64,000 nucleotides of DNA from Charina bottae (taxonomy: Eukaryota > Chordata > Lepidosauria > Squamata > Charinaidae). The DNA lies in the NCBI GenBank assembly GCA_023362775.1, contig JALMGJ010000002.1, positions 29,231,414-29,295,413 on the forward strand. The letters run 5' to 3'. A model generated the notes under the pieces. That model was not told where the DNA came from. It saw only the letters and a list, made by a program, of their open reading frames with translations, and did no database searches. Both the position numbers and the translations under genes were made by a program. Below are positions 51,101 to 59,150 of the stretch, in pieces (within the stretch, counting starts at the first letter, position 1; each line of letters begins with the position of its first letter).

Positions 51101-52757
51101 AGCCTGTTCATGATTAACTCACCAGCCCAATGAAATGTGTAAAGTCCTTCCATCTGCTGAGGAAGCTACAATTTTCCTAATCTTGCTATCAATTTTACTT
51201 GCAAAATGCCCCATATGCCAGACCATTCTCTTGGAGGGATATATGGGTGACCCTGAGAGTGGAAATTTCACTTCTCTTTGGATTAGTGACACAAGTCTTA
51301 TAACAGAAAGGATATTTCAATAGAAGAGAATATATGTAGATGAGGGTTAAACTGTGGAGACCTTGGTTCTCTCTGAGCTTGGCTGTTTGCTTGAAGACAT
51401 TTCATTACCTGACTAGGTAACATCATCAGTGCTCCTGCTGCTGATGCTGATGATCACACTGATGATGTTACCTAGTTGGGTGATGACATATCTGCAAGCA
51501 AACAACCAAGCTCAGAAAACACCAAGAATTCCACAGAAAGGGGATTTACTTACAGGACATACATTAGAAAAATAAGCAAACCCAGCACCAAACTAACTAC
51601 CAGCAAAAAGAGTCCTAAAGCACATGGTCCATGTATCTTTGCCTGGGAAGAAAAGCAGAAAAAGTGAGCTGAGATTAGCAGTCTTTAAGTTCAAGAGCCA
51701 TCAGTGTGACAAAGAAGGAATCCAGAGTAAACCCTTAATGCTCTATCATCACTCTGCTGTCCCCGTGGGTTCATTTGGTCAGGAGTTGCTGAAGAGTCAT
51801 AGCCACCCAATTCATAAGTTAGACAACAATTATTTATGTTTTTCAGATGCAGCCCATTGTGAAAAGTGTCCCGATGACCAGCATTCCAATGAGAAGCGAG
51901 ATCAATGTGACCCCAACATTATAAGCTTTCTCTCCTATCAAGAAAAGTTGGGTCTCATCCTGTCTCTCTTTGCCATTTTTTTGTCTCTAATCACTGGCTT
52001 TGTTCTTGGGATCTTTATTAAATACCGAGCAACACCCATAGTCAAAGCCAACAACCGGGACCTCACCTACATTCTCCTGGTTTCCCTTCTCATTTCCTCC
52101 TTGACCTCCTTTCTATTCATTGGACGCCCCAAGAAAGTGACCTGCCTTCTTCGACAAACAGCCTTCAGTGTTGTATTCTCAGTTGCTGTCTCTTCCTTAC
52201 TGGCCAAGACCATCATGGTAGTGGTTGCATTTCTGGCCACAAAGCCAGGCAGCAGGATGAGGAAATGGCTGGGGAAGAGTCTGGCTAATTCCATTGTCTT
52301 GTCCTGCTCTGGTGTTCAGGTTGGCATCTGTATCTTATGGCTGGGAATCTCTCCGGCATTTCCAGATTCCAATCTGCATTCCCAACCAGGACAGATCGTG
52401 CTGCAATGCAATGAAGGGTCAGTCACTATGTTCTATACTGCCCTTGGCTACATGGGCTTTCTGGCTGCCATCTGCTTCTTGGTGGCTTTTCTAGCCCGCA
52501 AACTTCCAGGGTCCTTCAATGAAGCAAAGTTGATCACCTTCAGCATGTTGGTTTTCTGTAGTGTTTGGGTCTCCTTTGTCCCCACCTACCTGAGCACCAA
52601 AGGGAAATACATGGTGGCTGTGCAGGTCTTCTCCATCCTGGCCTCCAACCTGGGCTTACTGGGCTGCATCTTTGTCCCCAAATGCTACATTATTATCCTG
52701 AGACCTGATATGAACACCAAGGAGTATCTAATGATAAAAAACAATGAGGGCTCTTGA
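35910..52757 (+). CDS. V2R-B: complete vomeronasal type-2 receptor, six exons, 859 aa
   Basis: Join 35910-36124, 43087-43375, 44530-45339, 48114-48341, 50927-51053 and 51847-52757 (215+289+810+228+127+911 nt = 860 codons with stop). Every intron is GT-AG and all phases match, so the gene is intact. Residues 1-18 are a signal peptide (leucine-rich, starting MIHKMLLLL; a second ATG four codons on could serve). Residues 72-514 form the ANF-type venus-flytrap ligand domain, 515-577 hold the nine-cysteine linker, and seven membrane helices lie at about 591-614, 629-648, 663-685, 704-724, 751-773, 785-805 and 811-839. Predicted chemoreceptor of vomeronasal neurons. Length is typical of the family. 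It follows V2R-A in the same orientation, so the two look like a tandem duplication. Assigning a named orthologue needs a tree. Confidence 0.95.
36125..36908. other. V2R-B intron 1, 5' part
   Basis: Non-coding, containing the CCTT microsatellite and an AT-rich stretch up to the BovB target duplication. Nothing else recognised. Confidence 0.55.
36457..36527. repeat. (CCTT)n microsatellite
   Basis: About 17 tetranucleotide units in V2R-B intron 1. Confidence 0.97.
36920..39385 (-). mobile_element. BovB LINE (subfamily A), 5'-truncated, antisense in intron 1
   Basis: Bounded by ACTGATAAAAG at 36909-36919 and 39386-39396, an 11-bp target duplication. In element order (right to left): endonuclease from about the GDWNAKV box (near 39340), linker (38674-39021), RT (37879-38646, with [15 protein letters not shown]), YADD (near 37700) and the C-terminal domain (36936-37586) with [23 protein letters not shown]. 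The 3' end is the GTTGTTGTTGTTC repeat. Several frameshifts and stops. The C-terminal protein strongly resembles ruminant BovB as I remember it. Confidence 0.92.
36936..39021 (-). pseudogene. BovB subfamily A reverse-transcriptase remnant
   Basis: Minus-strand frames 38674-39021, 37879-38646 and 36936-37586 together cover the linker, RT and C-terminus, separated by frameshifts near 38650, 37880-37900 and 37590. Conserved pieces are [39 protein letters not shown], and the C-terminal [19 protein letters not shown]. The copy lacks the N-terminal endonuclease residues, so it is inactive. Confidence 0.88.
39521..41737 (-). mobile_element. BovB-like RTE LINE (subfamily B), 5'-truncated, antisense in intron 1
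   Basis: Same subfamily as the copy nested in the gypsy (12198-15420), recognisable from KSRKRLNE at the C-terminus and the linker ending [19 protein letters not shown]. Frames on the minus strand: 40770-41537 (linker to RT start), 40365-40766 (RT with [15 protein letters not shown]), 39529-40179 (C-terminal domain). Truncated within the endonuclease near 41737. Flanks share CATACATT-like sequence (39514-39521 and about 41744-41751), a possible target duplication blurred by a CATA microsatellite. Frameshifts separate the domains. Confidence 0.88.
41738..43086. other. V2R-B intron 1, 3' part
   Basis: A short CATA/CATT repeat at 41740-41780, then non-coding AT-rich sequence in which I recognise nothing. 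It ends in the TTTTCTTTTCTTGCAG acceptor of exon 2. Confidence 0.55.
43087..43375 (+). CDS. V2R-B exon 2
   Basis: 289 nt, acceptor TTGCAG|T, donor CACAG|GTAGG. Its first base completes a Ser codon begun in exon 1. Encodes [47 protein letters not shown] and [18 protein letters not shown], the classic first-lobe V2R sequence. No lesion. Confidence 0.94.
43376..44529. other. V2R-B intron 2
   Basis: 1.15 kb. The middle (about 43610-44190) is a LINE remnant (separate entry). The flanks contain nothing I recognise. Ends with TTTCATTGTAG before exon 3. Confidence 0.6.
43610..44190 (+). mobile_element. Old LINE 3' fragment (RTE-like C-terminal region)
   Basis: Reading across stops and shifts on the plus strand gives [44 protein letters not shown] and [17 protein letters not shown]. 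This pattern (a VYLG-like start, YxSExW, a RSxC/RNVC block, then a basic GRxRxxW-like end) is that of C-terminal domains of RTE-type and related LINE proteins. Heavily decayed; the family is uncertain. Confidence 0.5.
44530..45339 (+). CDS. V2R-B exon 3 (venus-flytrap domain)
   Basis: 810 nt, phase 0. Starts [16 protein letters not shown] and continues [17 protein letters not shown] and [19 protein letters not shown], through [17 protein letters not shown], to [11 protein letters not shown]. Donor GCAT|GTAAGA. Aligns end to end with V2R-A exon 3 without gaps. Confidence 0.95.
45820..45960. repeat. Foldback element, Penelope-terminus type
   Basis: Inverted repeat centred near 45900: TTTTCCGGGCTGTGTGGCCA with CTGGCAGTTTT on the left, AAAACTGCCAG with GACATGGCCACAGAGCC on the right, and AACAACCATAGTCCAGC at the end. 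The starting phrase GTCAAAGGCTTTCACGGCC is one I associate with a common sauropsid repeat whose central part carries a hammerhead-like core. That core is absent from this copy. Confidence 0.65.
46170..47275. repeat. Block homologous to the V2R-A 3' flank
   Basis: 46180-46390 aligns with about 21925-22145 and 46945-47275 aligns with about 22150-22460. Shared phrases include TCTCTGGTTTTGCTGCCTT, CAACATTAGAGGGACA and GGGAGCATATCCACTTCAGC. About 550 bp between them here are absent near V2R-A. Could be an unclassified repeat or a displaced duplicated segment. Confidence 0.7.
48114..48341 (+). CDS. V2R-B exon 4
   Basis: 228 nt between TTTCTAG and CCAG|GTAGCT. Encodes [40 protein letters not shown] and SFNQ. 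In frame with its neighbours and gap-free against V2R-A exon 4. Confidence 0.95.
48342..50926. other. V2R-B intron 4
   Basis: 2.6 kb. An antisense L1 fragment occupies about 48690-49860. The remainder (48342-48689 and 49861-50926) is non-coding without anything I can identify. Exon 5 follows TTTTCTTTATGTTTAG. Confidence 0.6.
48690..49860 (-). mobile_element. L1 LINE 3' fragment, antisense in V2R-B intron 4
   Basis: The T-rich start (48690-48725) is the reversed L1 A-tail. 49369-49740 on the minus strand encodes [20 protein letters not shown] (the RT active site, FAND instead of FADD), [30 protein letters not shown] and [15 protein letters not shown], colinear with L1 copies 1 and 2. Upstream RT sequence decays by about 49860. 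5'-truncated and inactive. Confidence 0.85.
50927..51053 (+). CDS. V2R-B exon 5 (cysteine-rich linker)
   Basis: 127 nt between TATGTTTAG and GAAG|GTAAGT. Encodes [18 protein letters not shown] and [17 protein letters not shown], six cysteines of the NCD3G linker. The single 3' base joins exon 6. Confidence 0.94.
51054..51846. other. V2R-B intron 5
   Basis: About 790 bp with a Penelope-terminus palindrome at 51361-51535. The downstream open stretch at 51624-51846 runs in frame into exon 6, but homology with V2R-A starts only at the TTTTTCAG acceptor, so it is treated as intron. Confidence 0.65.
51361..51535. repeat. Head-to-head Penelope pseudo-LTR ends with hammerhead-like cores
   Basis: The left arm (51361-51430, minus strand) reads ACTGATGATGTTACC, a short loop, GGTAATGAAATG, then CTTCAAGCAAACAGCC and AGCTCAGAGAGAACC. 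The right arm (51459-51535, plus strand) repeats this with more changes (GAAA has become GACA). CTGATGA, hairpin and GAAA form the hammerhead catalytic core. The terminal phrase CCAAGCTCAGA...ACCAAG matches the pseudo-LTR of the element at 2790-4775. Confidence 0.75.
51847..52757 (+). CDS. V2R-B exon 6 (seven-transmembrane domain)
   Basis: 911 nt from TTTTTCAG to TGA. Holds the last three linker cysteines (HCEKC, DQC) and all seven helices (see the gene entry). Conserved pieces are [76 protein letters not shown] and [15 protein letters not shown]. The tail ends MIKNNEGS. No gap against V2R-A exon 6. Confidence 0.97.
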
Positions 52758-52790
52758 TTTTGGTGCTTATTATTTATAACAGCCTTAGGA

Positions 52791-52796
52791 AATAAA
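52791..52796 (+). promoter_or_regulatory. Candidate polyadenylation signal of V2R-B
   Basis: AATAAA 33 bases after the V2R-B stop codon. Close to the stop but plausible for a short 3' UTR. Confidence 0.4.
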
Positions 52797-53021
52797 AAAT
52801 AAGAGAGCTTGGAAGTAGTAGCTCTTTTATATTCTAAAAACCCTTTCTTTCTCCCATGTGAGTTTTGAATTATGGCTGATATATGAAACTGATATACCAA
52901 CAGGTAATTTTCTTTTAAAACTTTATGAGTTTTCTGGAACCTATTTTGGAATGTAGTATAAAGCAACTTTGCTCAATGCAATTTTGAAGTAAAATGAAAA
53001 TCTATTGCTAATGATAATGAG

Positions 53022-53167
53022 GGTTTGGTTTGGTTTGGTTTGGTTTGGTTTGGTTTGGTTTGGTTTGGTTTGGTTTGGTTTCTTTTCTTTTCTTTTCTTT
53101 TCTTTTCTTTTCTTTTCTTTTCTTTTCTTTTCTCTTTTCTTTTTTTCTTTTCTTTTCTTTTCTTTTC
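53022..53167. repeat. Compound (GGTTT)n-(TCTTT)n microsatellite
   Basis: About eleven GGTTT units to 53080, then about seventeen TCTTT-type units with one interruption near 53133-53150. Apparent reading frames on both strands here are only translated pentamers. Confidence 0.97.
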
Positions 53168-53503
53168 TAATTATCATGTTTTGAGAGTCTGTAGTTGGGC
53201 AATTATATCCTTTGTCTTAATTAGTTGCTCCTGGAATTGTTTCAAACTTTCTCCCTCTTTACTGATGGTTAATTTGAAAATAATGTATGCTCATATAAAG
53301 GCATTGATCCCAACAGATGTCTTTTGAATCAGGTGGAAAATTTGAAAGAAGTGTCTTTTTTAAAGGGACAGAATGGCCACCAGTTCATTTTCAGAGGGAA
53401 GACATGTTACTCTGTTGGAGCAATAAAGAATCTTTTGGAAGCTAAATGTCTACTCGATTTATTTAATTTATAATAAATTTATAAATTTATTTAAGTTTCA
53501 ATT

Positions 53504-53580
53504 GAGAGCCAATTTGATGTTGTGGTTATGGCACAAGGCAAGGAACCAAGAGGCTGTGACTGACCCAGGTTGAAGAATAT
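53504..53580 (+). mobile_element. Degraded Sauria SINE 5' part
   Basis: GAGAGCCAATTTGATGTTGT and GGTTATGGCACAAGGC followed by AGGAACCAAGAGGCTGTGA parallel the head of the SINE at 5653, with damaged A and B boxes. The body is missing. Confidence 0.6.
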
Positions 53581-53903
53581 AAAAGAACCTGCCTGCCTGC
53601 CCCGCCCTGCCTTCCTGGTTCTGTTTCTATGCCTGCTTGCTTCTTATCTTTTCTGGTATGTGGATTTGTAACACTTCCAGGGATCTGGAAGAGAACTATA
53701 TATATTATCTGTCTGAATGAGTAACTAATACAACTGCAAGTGATTTAGTACAATGACTGGCATCATTTATTGGTCTCTAATGCAAAGCGCTTTCTGATAT
53801 TCTGCATGTGCAAGAAAACACACACAAACCAACAATTTTGAACCTATTCAATATTAGAACATAAAACTAAATGCTTCATTTTATCTATAACTAGTCCTTA
53901 CCT

Positions 53904-54260
53904 AGCGTGGTGGTGTGTGTGATGTAGGGGCGTGGTGGCTCAGCGGGTAAGACGCCAGGCTTGTTGATCGGAAGATTGCAAGTTCGGAGGTTCGAATCCC
54001 TAGCCCTGCGTGCAGAGTGAGCTCCTGCACTAGCTCCAGCTCTTGCCAACCTAGCAATTCGAAAGCATGCAAATGCAAGTAGATTAATAGGTACCACTTC
54101 GGTGGGTAGGTAACAGCGTTCCGCGCGTGTCATGCGGCCACATGACCGTGGAAGTGTCTTCGGACAACGCTGGCTCTTTGGCTAACAAACGGAGATGAGC
54201 ACCGGCCCCTAGAGTCGGACACGACTGCACAAATGTGCGGGGGGTACCTTTACCTTTATA
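53904..54260 (+). mobile_element. tRNA-derived SINE with CCTTTA tail and 10-bp target duplication
   Basis: Flanked by GTCCTTACCT at 53894-53903 and 54261-54270. A box TGGCTCAGCGG at 53936-53946, B box GGTTCGAATCC at 53989-53999, both perfect. The conserved body includes GGTACCACTTCGGTGGG, AACAGCGTTCCGCG, CCACATGACC and CTAGAGTCGGACACGACT; the tail is TACCTTTACCTTTA. A squamate SINE of a family different from the Sauria SINE, probably mobilised by a LINE sharing its tail. Confidence 0.88.
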
Positions 54261-54270
54261 GTCCTTACCT

Positions 54271-54540
54271 GATCTTTATGCAAGTAGCAATAGACTTGCA
54301 GGTAGATGTTACTTATTGACTGCCTTGTGCAGCGACCATTTGAAGTTACCACAGTTGAAAAAAACAACTTTGCAACCAATCCTTGCATTTATGGCCATCA
54401 GAGCATCCCTCAGTCATGTGATCACCACTTGTGTGCGCACAATTTTGCTTGTGGCAGGCAGAGCTAATACAGATGGTCCTAAACACTGACCCCTTCAGAA
54501 CATAATTTACATCTAAGAGGATTACACAGAGGCTGGAGAG
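54271..54540. other. Non-coding spacer
   Basis: Part of it (54300-54440, GCAGCGACCATTTGAAGTTA and AGTCATGTGATCACCA) resembles a common reptile non-autonomous DNA transposon, too decayed for me to delimit. Confidence 0.3.
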
Positions 54541-54544
54541 GTAA

Positions 54545-54960
54545 ATGAGGTCATGCAGAGAGGGCATGCTACAGACCCCATCGGCAAAAGAATTTCATCT
54601 AGCGGGGTCCAGGAGGCATGCCTTCTCTGCAGTAGCACCCGCCCTTTGGAATATCTTGCCCCTGGAGCTGAGGCGAGTTTCTTCACTCCCGACCTTCTGG
54701 AAAAACTTGAAGACCTGGTTCTGCCCCCTTGCTTGGGATGGGAATGCCAATAGTTCCTCTTGGGAGTGGCTGGTGCCATGAAACCCGCCTTATAATTAAC
54801 ATTTTCTATTTGGATTTTATATGTAATTTATTGTTGTTGTAATTTTATATTTTTAACTTGTTTGTTGTGAACCGCCCAGAGTTCCCTGGTTGGAGGAGAT
54901 GGGTGGTGATACAAATTTAAATAATAAATACATAAAGAAATAAAGAAATAAATGTTTCTG
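54545..54960 (+). mobile_element. L2/CR1-clade LINE 3' end
   Basis: Encodes RRHAFSAVAPALWNILPLEL and SLPTFWKNLKTWF, the C-terminal signature of L2-type ORF2 proteins, then an AT-rich 3' UTR ending GAACCGCCCAGAGTTCCC and AAATAATAAATA repeats. Strongly 5'-truncated. Confidence 0.75.
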
Positions 54961-55599
54961 CAAATAAAACATTGTAAATGCAATTCTGGGCAGCATGCCA
55001 GGTACAATATGGATAGCAGTCATCATGGCAGAAAGTCTTTTCACAGAGACATATGCCATTCCATGGTGGCAGCCTACAGTAGAGCACTTCTCAAAATTCC
55101 CAGTTTCAAGACAGACGTGAGATTTTTGTCCTTGGTTTATACTGGAGCAATCTCCATTAGGTACACTTTATCTTCCCCTTGCTTCCTGAGGTTTTACACA
55201 CACATACACACACACACACACTTAGGGGTTTGGAGAGTTCTCCAACCATGCTCCATGACAGAAATCTTCCCAGAGAAAGATTTCATATGGTTCTCTTTTT
55301 GGTTATCTCTGCCTCCTTTGGGGGATGGGGAGAAAGATTTATGCTTGGGCTTTAGTATTTGTGCTTGTCGATTTTTCACTAGCTTCAGTATGGTCGTTTT
55401 TGTGCATGTGTGTGAGGCAGAGGGAAGGAGGGCACACCCTGGTTTTGCAGGGGGAGGGAAGGGGGAGGAGGGAGCGGATGTGAAAGGCTTGGTGTTGAAC
55501 TTGGATGCAATGTCTGCCTAGAGGACAAAAACAATCATCACACATCCAAAAGTCTTTTGAAGGGTGCCAAAATTATTTCATATAATGCTGTATAGAAGG

Positions 55600-55786
55600 C
55601 AGAAGAAAAATCGTAAGTATCGGTCACATGATTTGTTGCTTAGCGACAGCAGTGCTTCGCTTAAGGATTGAAGAGCAAGTAAGGTCGTAAGCCCGTCACG
55701 GTTACATGATTTTCCACTTAGCAACCGCATAGCTTAGTGACTGAGTTGTAGGTCCCAATTGTGCTTGCTAAGTGAGGACTACCTTA
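55600..55786. mobile_element. Probable non-autonomous DNA transposon fragment
   Basis: GTCACATGATTTGTTGCTTA, GTAAGCCCGTCACGG, ACTTAGCAACCGCATAGC, TGTAGGTCCCAATTGTG and the end CTAAGTGAGGACTACCTT resemble a widespread sauropsid MITE I remember, whose ends read AGGTAGTCCTCGACTTA. Only one end is clear here. Confidence 0.5.
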
Positions 55787-56648
55787 TATAAATACACATA
55801 AATAATAAATAATAAAGCAAATAATCAAATTTGTAATAATAGGTTTCTGAGGGAATGGCCCTGAGGACAGGAGGAAGAGATGGTACCAAGGCAATGGTCA
55901 GATAAGCGAGGCTTAAGCCCGGGCCAGGAAAATGATGTCAGTAAACATCTCAGACAAGTTCCTCCCTAGTTCACACAAAGATAAGGTGATGAAGATGAAT
56001 GAAGGTGATGCATTAAGATTCTGTTAATGATACTTTACAATAAAATACAATAAAAGTAGTACTGACCCACATGGCATTGGTTTCCTAGTCTGGTGTGCTG
56101 AAAGGACTGATATATCCAGATATCAGCTTCTTCCCTTGATGCAAATGTGGGGTCAGGAATTTGGAGTTCCGCAGGCTTTGCATAGATCTTCAACTGAGAT
56201 CCTTACTAAAGGAACACACCTGCCTGTTAGTAGACCTCACACTCAGTTCAGCACCTCAGCAATAACTATTGACATTTTCAGTAAAAAGATTGAAAATACT
56301 AAGTGGTCAGGGACCTTGGAGAGAATTCAGTTCAACCCAGATTGAAATTTAAGCAGGTTGGCTGACTTGATTTGCTGCTCCAGACCCAAGAAGAGAAGCC
56401 TTCTGGAGCTCTGCACAGGTGTGTCAGTGAGAGATGGTGCATTCTGGGTCCATTGGAGAGAAAGAGAAAGGCCAATGCTGCAGGCTTGCAGTTGCAGATG
56501 TGAGCTGAGCAAAGCCAAGGATGCCCAGGACAAAACTGGCTGGGAACTGCATGGGACCAAAGTATTGTGCAGTGGATGACTGAAGGCGGAGGAATAGGCA
56601 GACCTGGATCAGAAGTGCAACCAACTGATTGGCTGGTTGCCGAGGCTT

Positions 56649-56710
56649 CCAACTGAGCAGAAAGTGGCTACCAACTGAGCAGAAAGTGGCTACCAACTGA
56701 GCAGAAAGGT
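56649..56710. repeat. 22-bp tandem repeat, about 2.8 copies
   Basis: Unit CCAACTGAGCAGAAAGTGGC plus TA, twice exactly and a third time partially. Confidence 0.9.
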
Positions 56711-57424
56711 AGCCCCCAGCAGCCACACCAACTTCTAGAGATGTACCAATTGCCCGCCAGAACCTGAGAGATGCTCCAGTCCCAGGGGCAGCTTGGGCCA
56801 AAGGCAACCAATCCCTCGTTGTAGCACCTAGAAGACATCAGCCAGCAACCAAGGCTGCAATATTCTGCAGTTTCAAATCTGACTTTCATTTCCATAAAGT
56901 GTCTCAGAGAAAAACCTTGTCTGCATAATTCTGATCTTTGAAGTGCAAATTTTGGGATGAGATAAGGAAAGTCTTCCTAGCTGTGAGACTTGCTAACTCC
57001 AGGTTATATTTGCCTACCCCAGCCCTAAAGGTCAGGCCATCAAAGCGGGACATAATAGAGGGAAGGAAGGAAGCTATTTGGGAAGGGGCCGAGATAACTA
57101 CTTCAGGAACATATATCAAACCTGAATTCTGGATGTGGGAATGGAGAACATTCTGGAGTCCAACACGTATATCTGCTCAGTGCAGATACCAGAATTACAG
57201 TACCTCACAGACAGATGGTTGCTTATCCTATGCTTAAATCCTATGCTTTCCAAAGGGTAAACAAAACTCACCTCTTTCCTAGGTCCTTGGGATTTATCTT
57301 CAGCTGCTCATAGGATTAGCAAGTTTTTTCCAAACATCAGATCAAAATCTGATTGACTGTGCTACATGAGAAAAGGAGGAAAATTAGTATTATCAAGGCA
57401 TGATTCTGCCTTAGTTAGACAAAA

Positions 57425-57657
57425 CCAATGGACAATTTTAGCACTGGCTCCCAGTGTGCTTCCAGGTACAATTCAAGGTGCTGGTAGTCACTTTTAAAGT
57501 CCTTCATAGCTTGGGACTAGGCTGCTTGTTTCTACCCATCCCACCCTGTCCAGCAGGAGGGGTATGTTCCAGGTGCCATTGTCTAAGGAGTGTCAGCTGG
57601 CAGGGCCCAGGAAGAGAGCGTTTTCTGTCGTGGTGCCTGGCCTCTGGACCATCATCA
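57425..57657 (+). mobile_element. L2/CR1-clade LINE fragment
   Basis: Reads FQVQFKVLVVTFKVLHSLG then RFLSW and a VVPGLWTII-like end in another frame, the FK(I/V)L..TYKALH and AFSVxAPRLWN motifs of the L2/CR1 C-terminus. It abuts the copia remnant at 57658. Confidence 0.65.
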
Positions 57658-57840
57658 CTGTTTGAATATCATAATGATAAACAGACATGTTTCTCAGAGC
57701 AGCAATTTTTAAGAGAAGTCTTATGGACTCACCCTTAGTTACTGGAGCAAAGGTTTTATCAAAATCCAGTTTTTTTCTTTGAGAAAACCCCTCTGCTACT
57801 AAATGTGCCTTGTACTTTTGAATTTTTCCATTTGCATCTG

Positions 57841-57985
57841 TAGCTTGAATCATGTCAACTGAATTTCTATTTTCTCAGTGGAAACGTTTCGCTCCTTATC
57901 CAAGAAGCTTCTTCAGTCTGAGCAAAGTTAGTAAGGGAATCCTTAAATATGTTTCTAGGGTGGCTGTGTGACCTTGCACCTGGGG
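57841..57985. repeat. Single arm of the Penelope-type foldback
   Basis: TAGCTTGAATCATGTCAACT onward matches the left arm of the palindrome at 11222-11357, including GGAAACGTTTCGCTCC and CTTCTTCAGTCTGAGC. On the minus strand it gives CTGAAGA, an AGCTTCTTGGATAAGGAGC hairpin and GAAACG. It splits the copia 2 coding region. Confidence 0.8.
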
Positions 57986-58188
57986 CTAGGTCATGGTTAT
58001 TTGAGATGTTTATTTCTAAGTCCCTTTATCATCCAAAGGAGGATCGTTAAGATTACCATGCTGCTGTTGAGCTTGTGAAATGGTCTTAATCTTCCTAGGC
58101 AGAGAAGACAAAGCAGGAAGGAAAATAGGGGAAAGATTGTGCCTGAGGCCCCTACCTCTATTCAAGGAAGGATTTTCCAAGTTGGCAT

Positions 58189-58275
58189 AAATGGACTCCT
58201 TGACCCCTCTCTCAAACCACCTATCTTCTCTGTCTAAAATGTGAACATTTGAGAGAGGGGTCAAGGAGTCCATTT
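58189..58275. repeat. Perfect 28-bp inverted repeat
   Basis: Arms 58189-58216 and 58248-58275 (AAATGGACTCCTTGACCCCT and its reverse complement, continuing) with a 31-nt loop, inside the spacer between copia 2 integrase and RT. Confidence 0.95.
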
Positions 58276-59150
58276 AACTGCTCTTCCTTGTTTACGTCAG
58301 CAGGAGATTCCTGTGAATCAGTATCAGCAAGCTTTTGCTGTTCACTGAATGAAATTGCAACTGGAGTACTGGAATTTACTTGACTCCAGTCCTGTTCTGC
58401 AAAAGAAGCGCTCTTGCTAATGATTAACTTGTTCCCCACTATGAACCTGTAGCTCCTTTGAGTTTGTTCATAACCAACAACAATTCCTTTAACAATTTTA
58501 GAAGCACCTTTGCATCTCAGCTTCCTAGGAATGTTAATCCATGCAGAGCTCCCAAAAATTCTGAGATGACCTACTTTAGGTTTTGTGCCATAGAACAAAT
58601 GAAATGGTGTATCATTAATTACACTACTAAACAGCCTATTTTCAACATAGCAAGCAGTGCAGACTGCTTCTGTCCAGAACTTAAAAGGTAGATTTGCATT
58701 TTTAAGTAAACACATCATAGCTTCTTGAAGAGTCCTACCTTTCCTCTCAACCAATCCAGATTGCTGTGGAGTACACAGATTAGAAAGAATCTGCTCAATT
58801 CCTTTCTCAGCCAGAAACCTTTTAAATGAGTGTGAGAGGAACTCAGTTCCACAATCACTTTGAAATGAAGAGACTGGCTTTGGAAACTTGTTGTTTGCCC
58901 AAGTGATAAAGTTTTTAACCTTTTCAATGTTAAACCCTTGTGTTATGTTTCACCCTTGTGTTTCACCCTTGTGTTTCAATGGATAAAAAAAGCGTACCTG
59001 GGAAAATCATCAACCATGGTAAAAATGTACATAGCTCCTCCAACACTAGGAGGAAGAGGACCTATCAGATCAGCATTAATTATTTCTAAAACCCTCTTAG
59101 TTGACCTATTAGCAATTTTTGCAATTGAAAAACGATTCATCTTGCAAGAC

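Larger units (their letters stand above)
52758..53893. other. V2R-B 3' flank
   Basis: Presumed 3' UTR followed by non-coding DNA. It includes a polyadenylation signal candidate, a compound pentanucleotide microsatellite and a degraded SINE head (separate entries). Nothing coding. Confidence 0.6.
54961..57424. other. Long non-coding stretch
   Basis: No gene recognised. It contains a CA-rich tract (55196-55222), a possible DNA-transposon remnant (55600-55786) and a 22-bp tandem repeat (56649-56710). Open frames on both strands at 56330-56900 lack any family similarity that I can see. Confidence 0.5.
57658..59150 (-). mobile_element. Copia retrotransposon remnant (family 2): integrase and RT start
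   Basis: Minus-strand order: 59100-58940 VLEIINADLIGPLPPSVGG (first integrase Asp) and FTMVDD; 58927-58715 FQSDCGTEFLS; 58754-58221 GLVERKGRTLQEAMMCLL (Glu region), FYGTKPKVGHLRIFG and the GYEQTQRSYRFI end; 57853-57660 YKAHLVAEGFSQRKKLDFD and FAPVTKGESIRLLLKIAA (start of RT). Distinct from the copia at 61136-64000. Frameshifts, a Penelope-type arm (57841-57985) and a 28-bp inverted repeat interrupt it. No LTR seen. Confidence 0.85.

Noticed and set aside
51624..51846. Extension of V2R-B exon 6 upstream through an open frame
   Set aside because: Homology with V2R-A starts exactly at TTTTTCAG, and exon 5 joins in phase only there.
52941..53177. Lysine/asparagine-rich repeat protein frames on both strands
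   Set aside because: They are translations of the pentanucleotide microsatellite.
53936..53999. tRNA gene
   Set aside because: Perfect A and B boxes but no cloverleaf, and the sequence continues as a SINE body flanked by a target duplication.
56330..56900. Overlapping open frames of 70-127 codons on both strands
   Set aside because: No start context, domain or repeat signature; they include a 22-bp tandem repeat.
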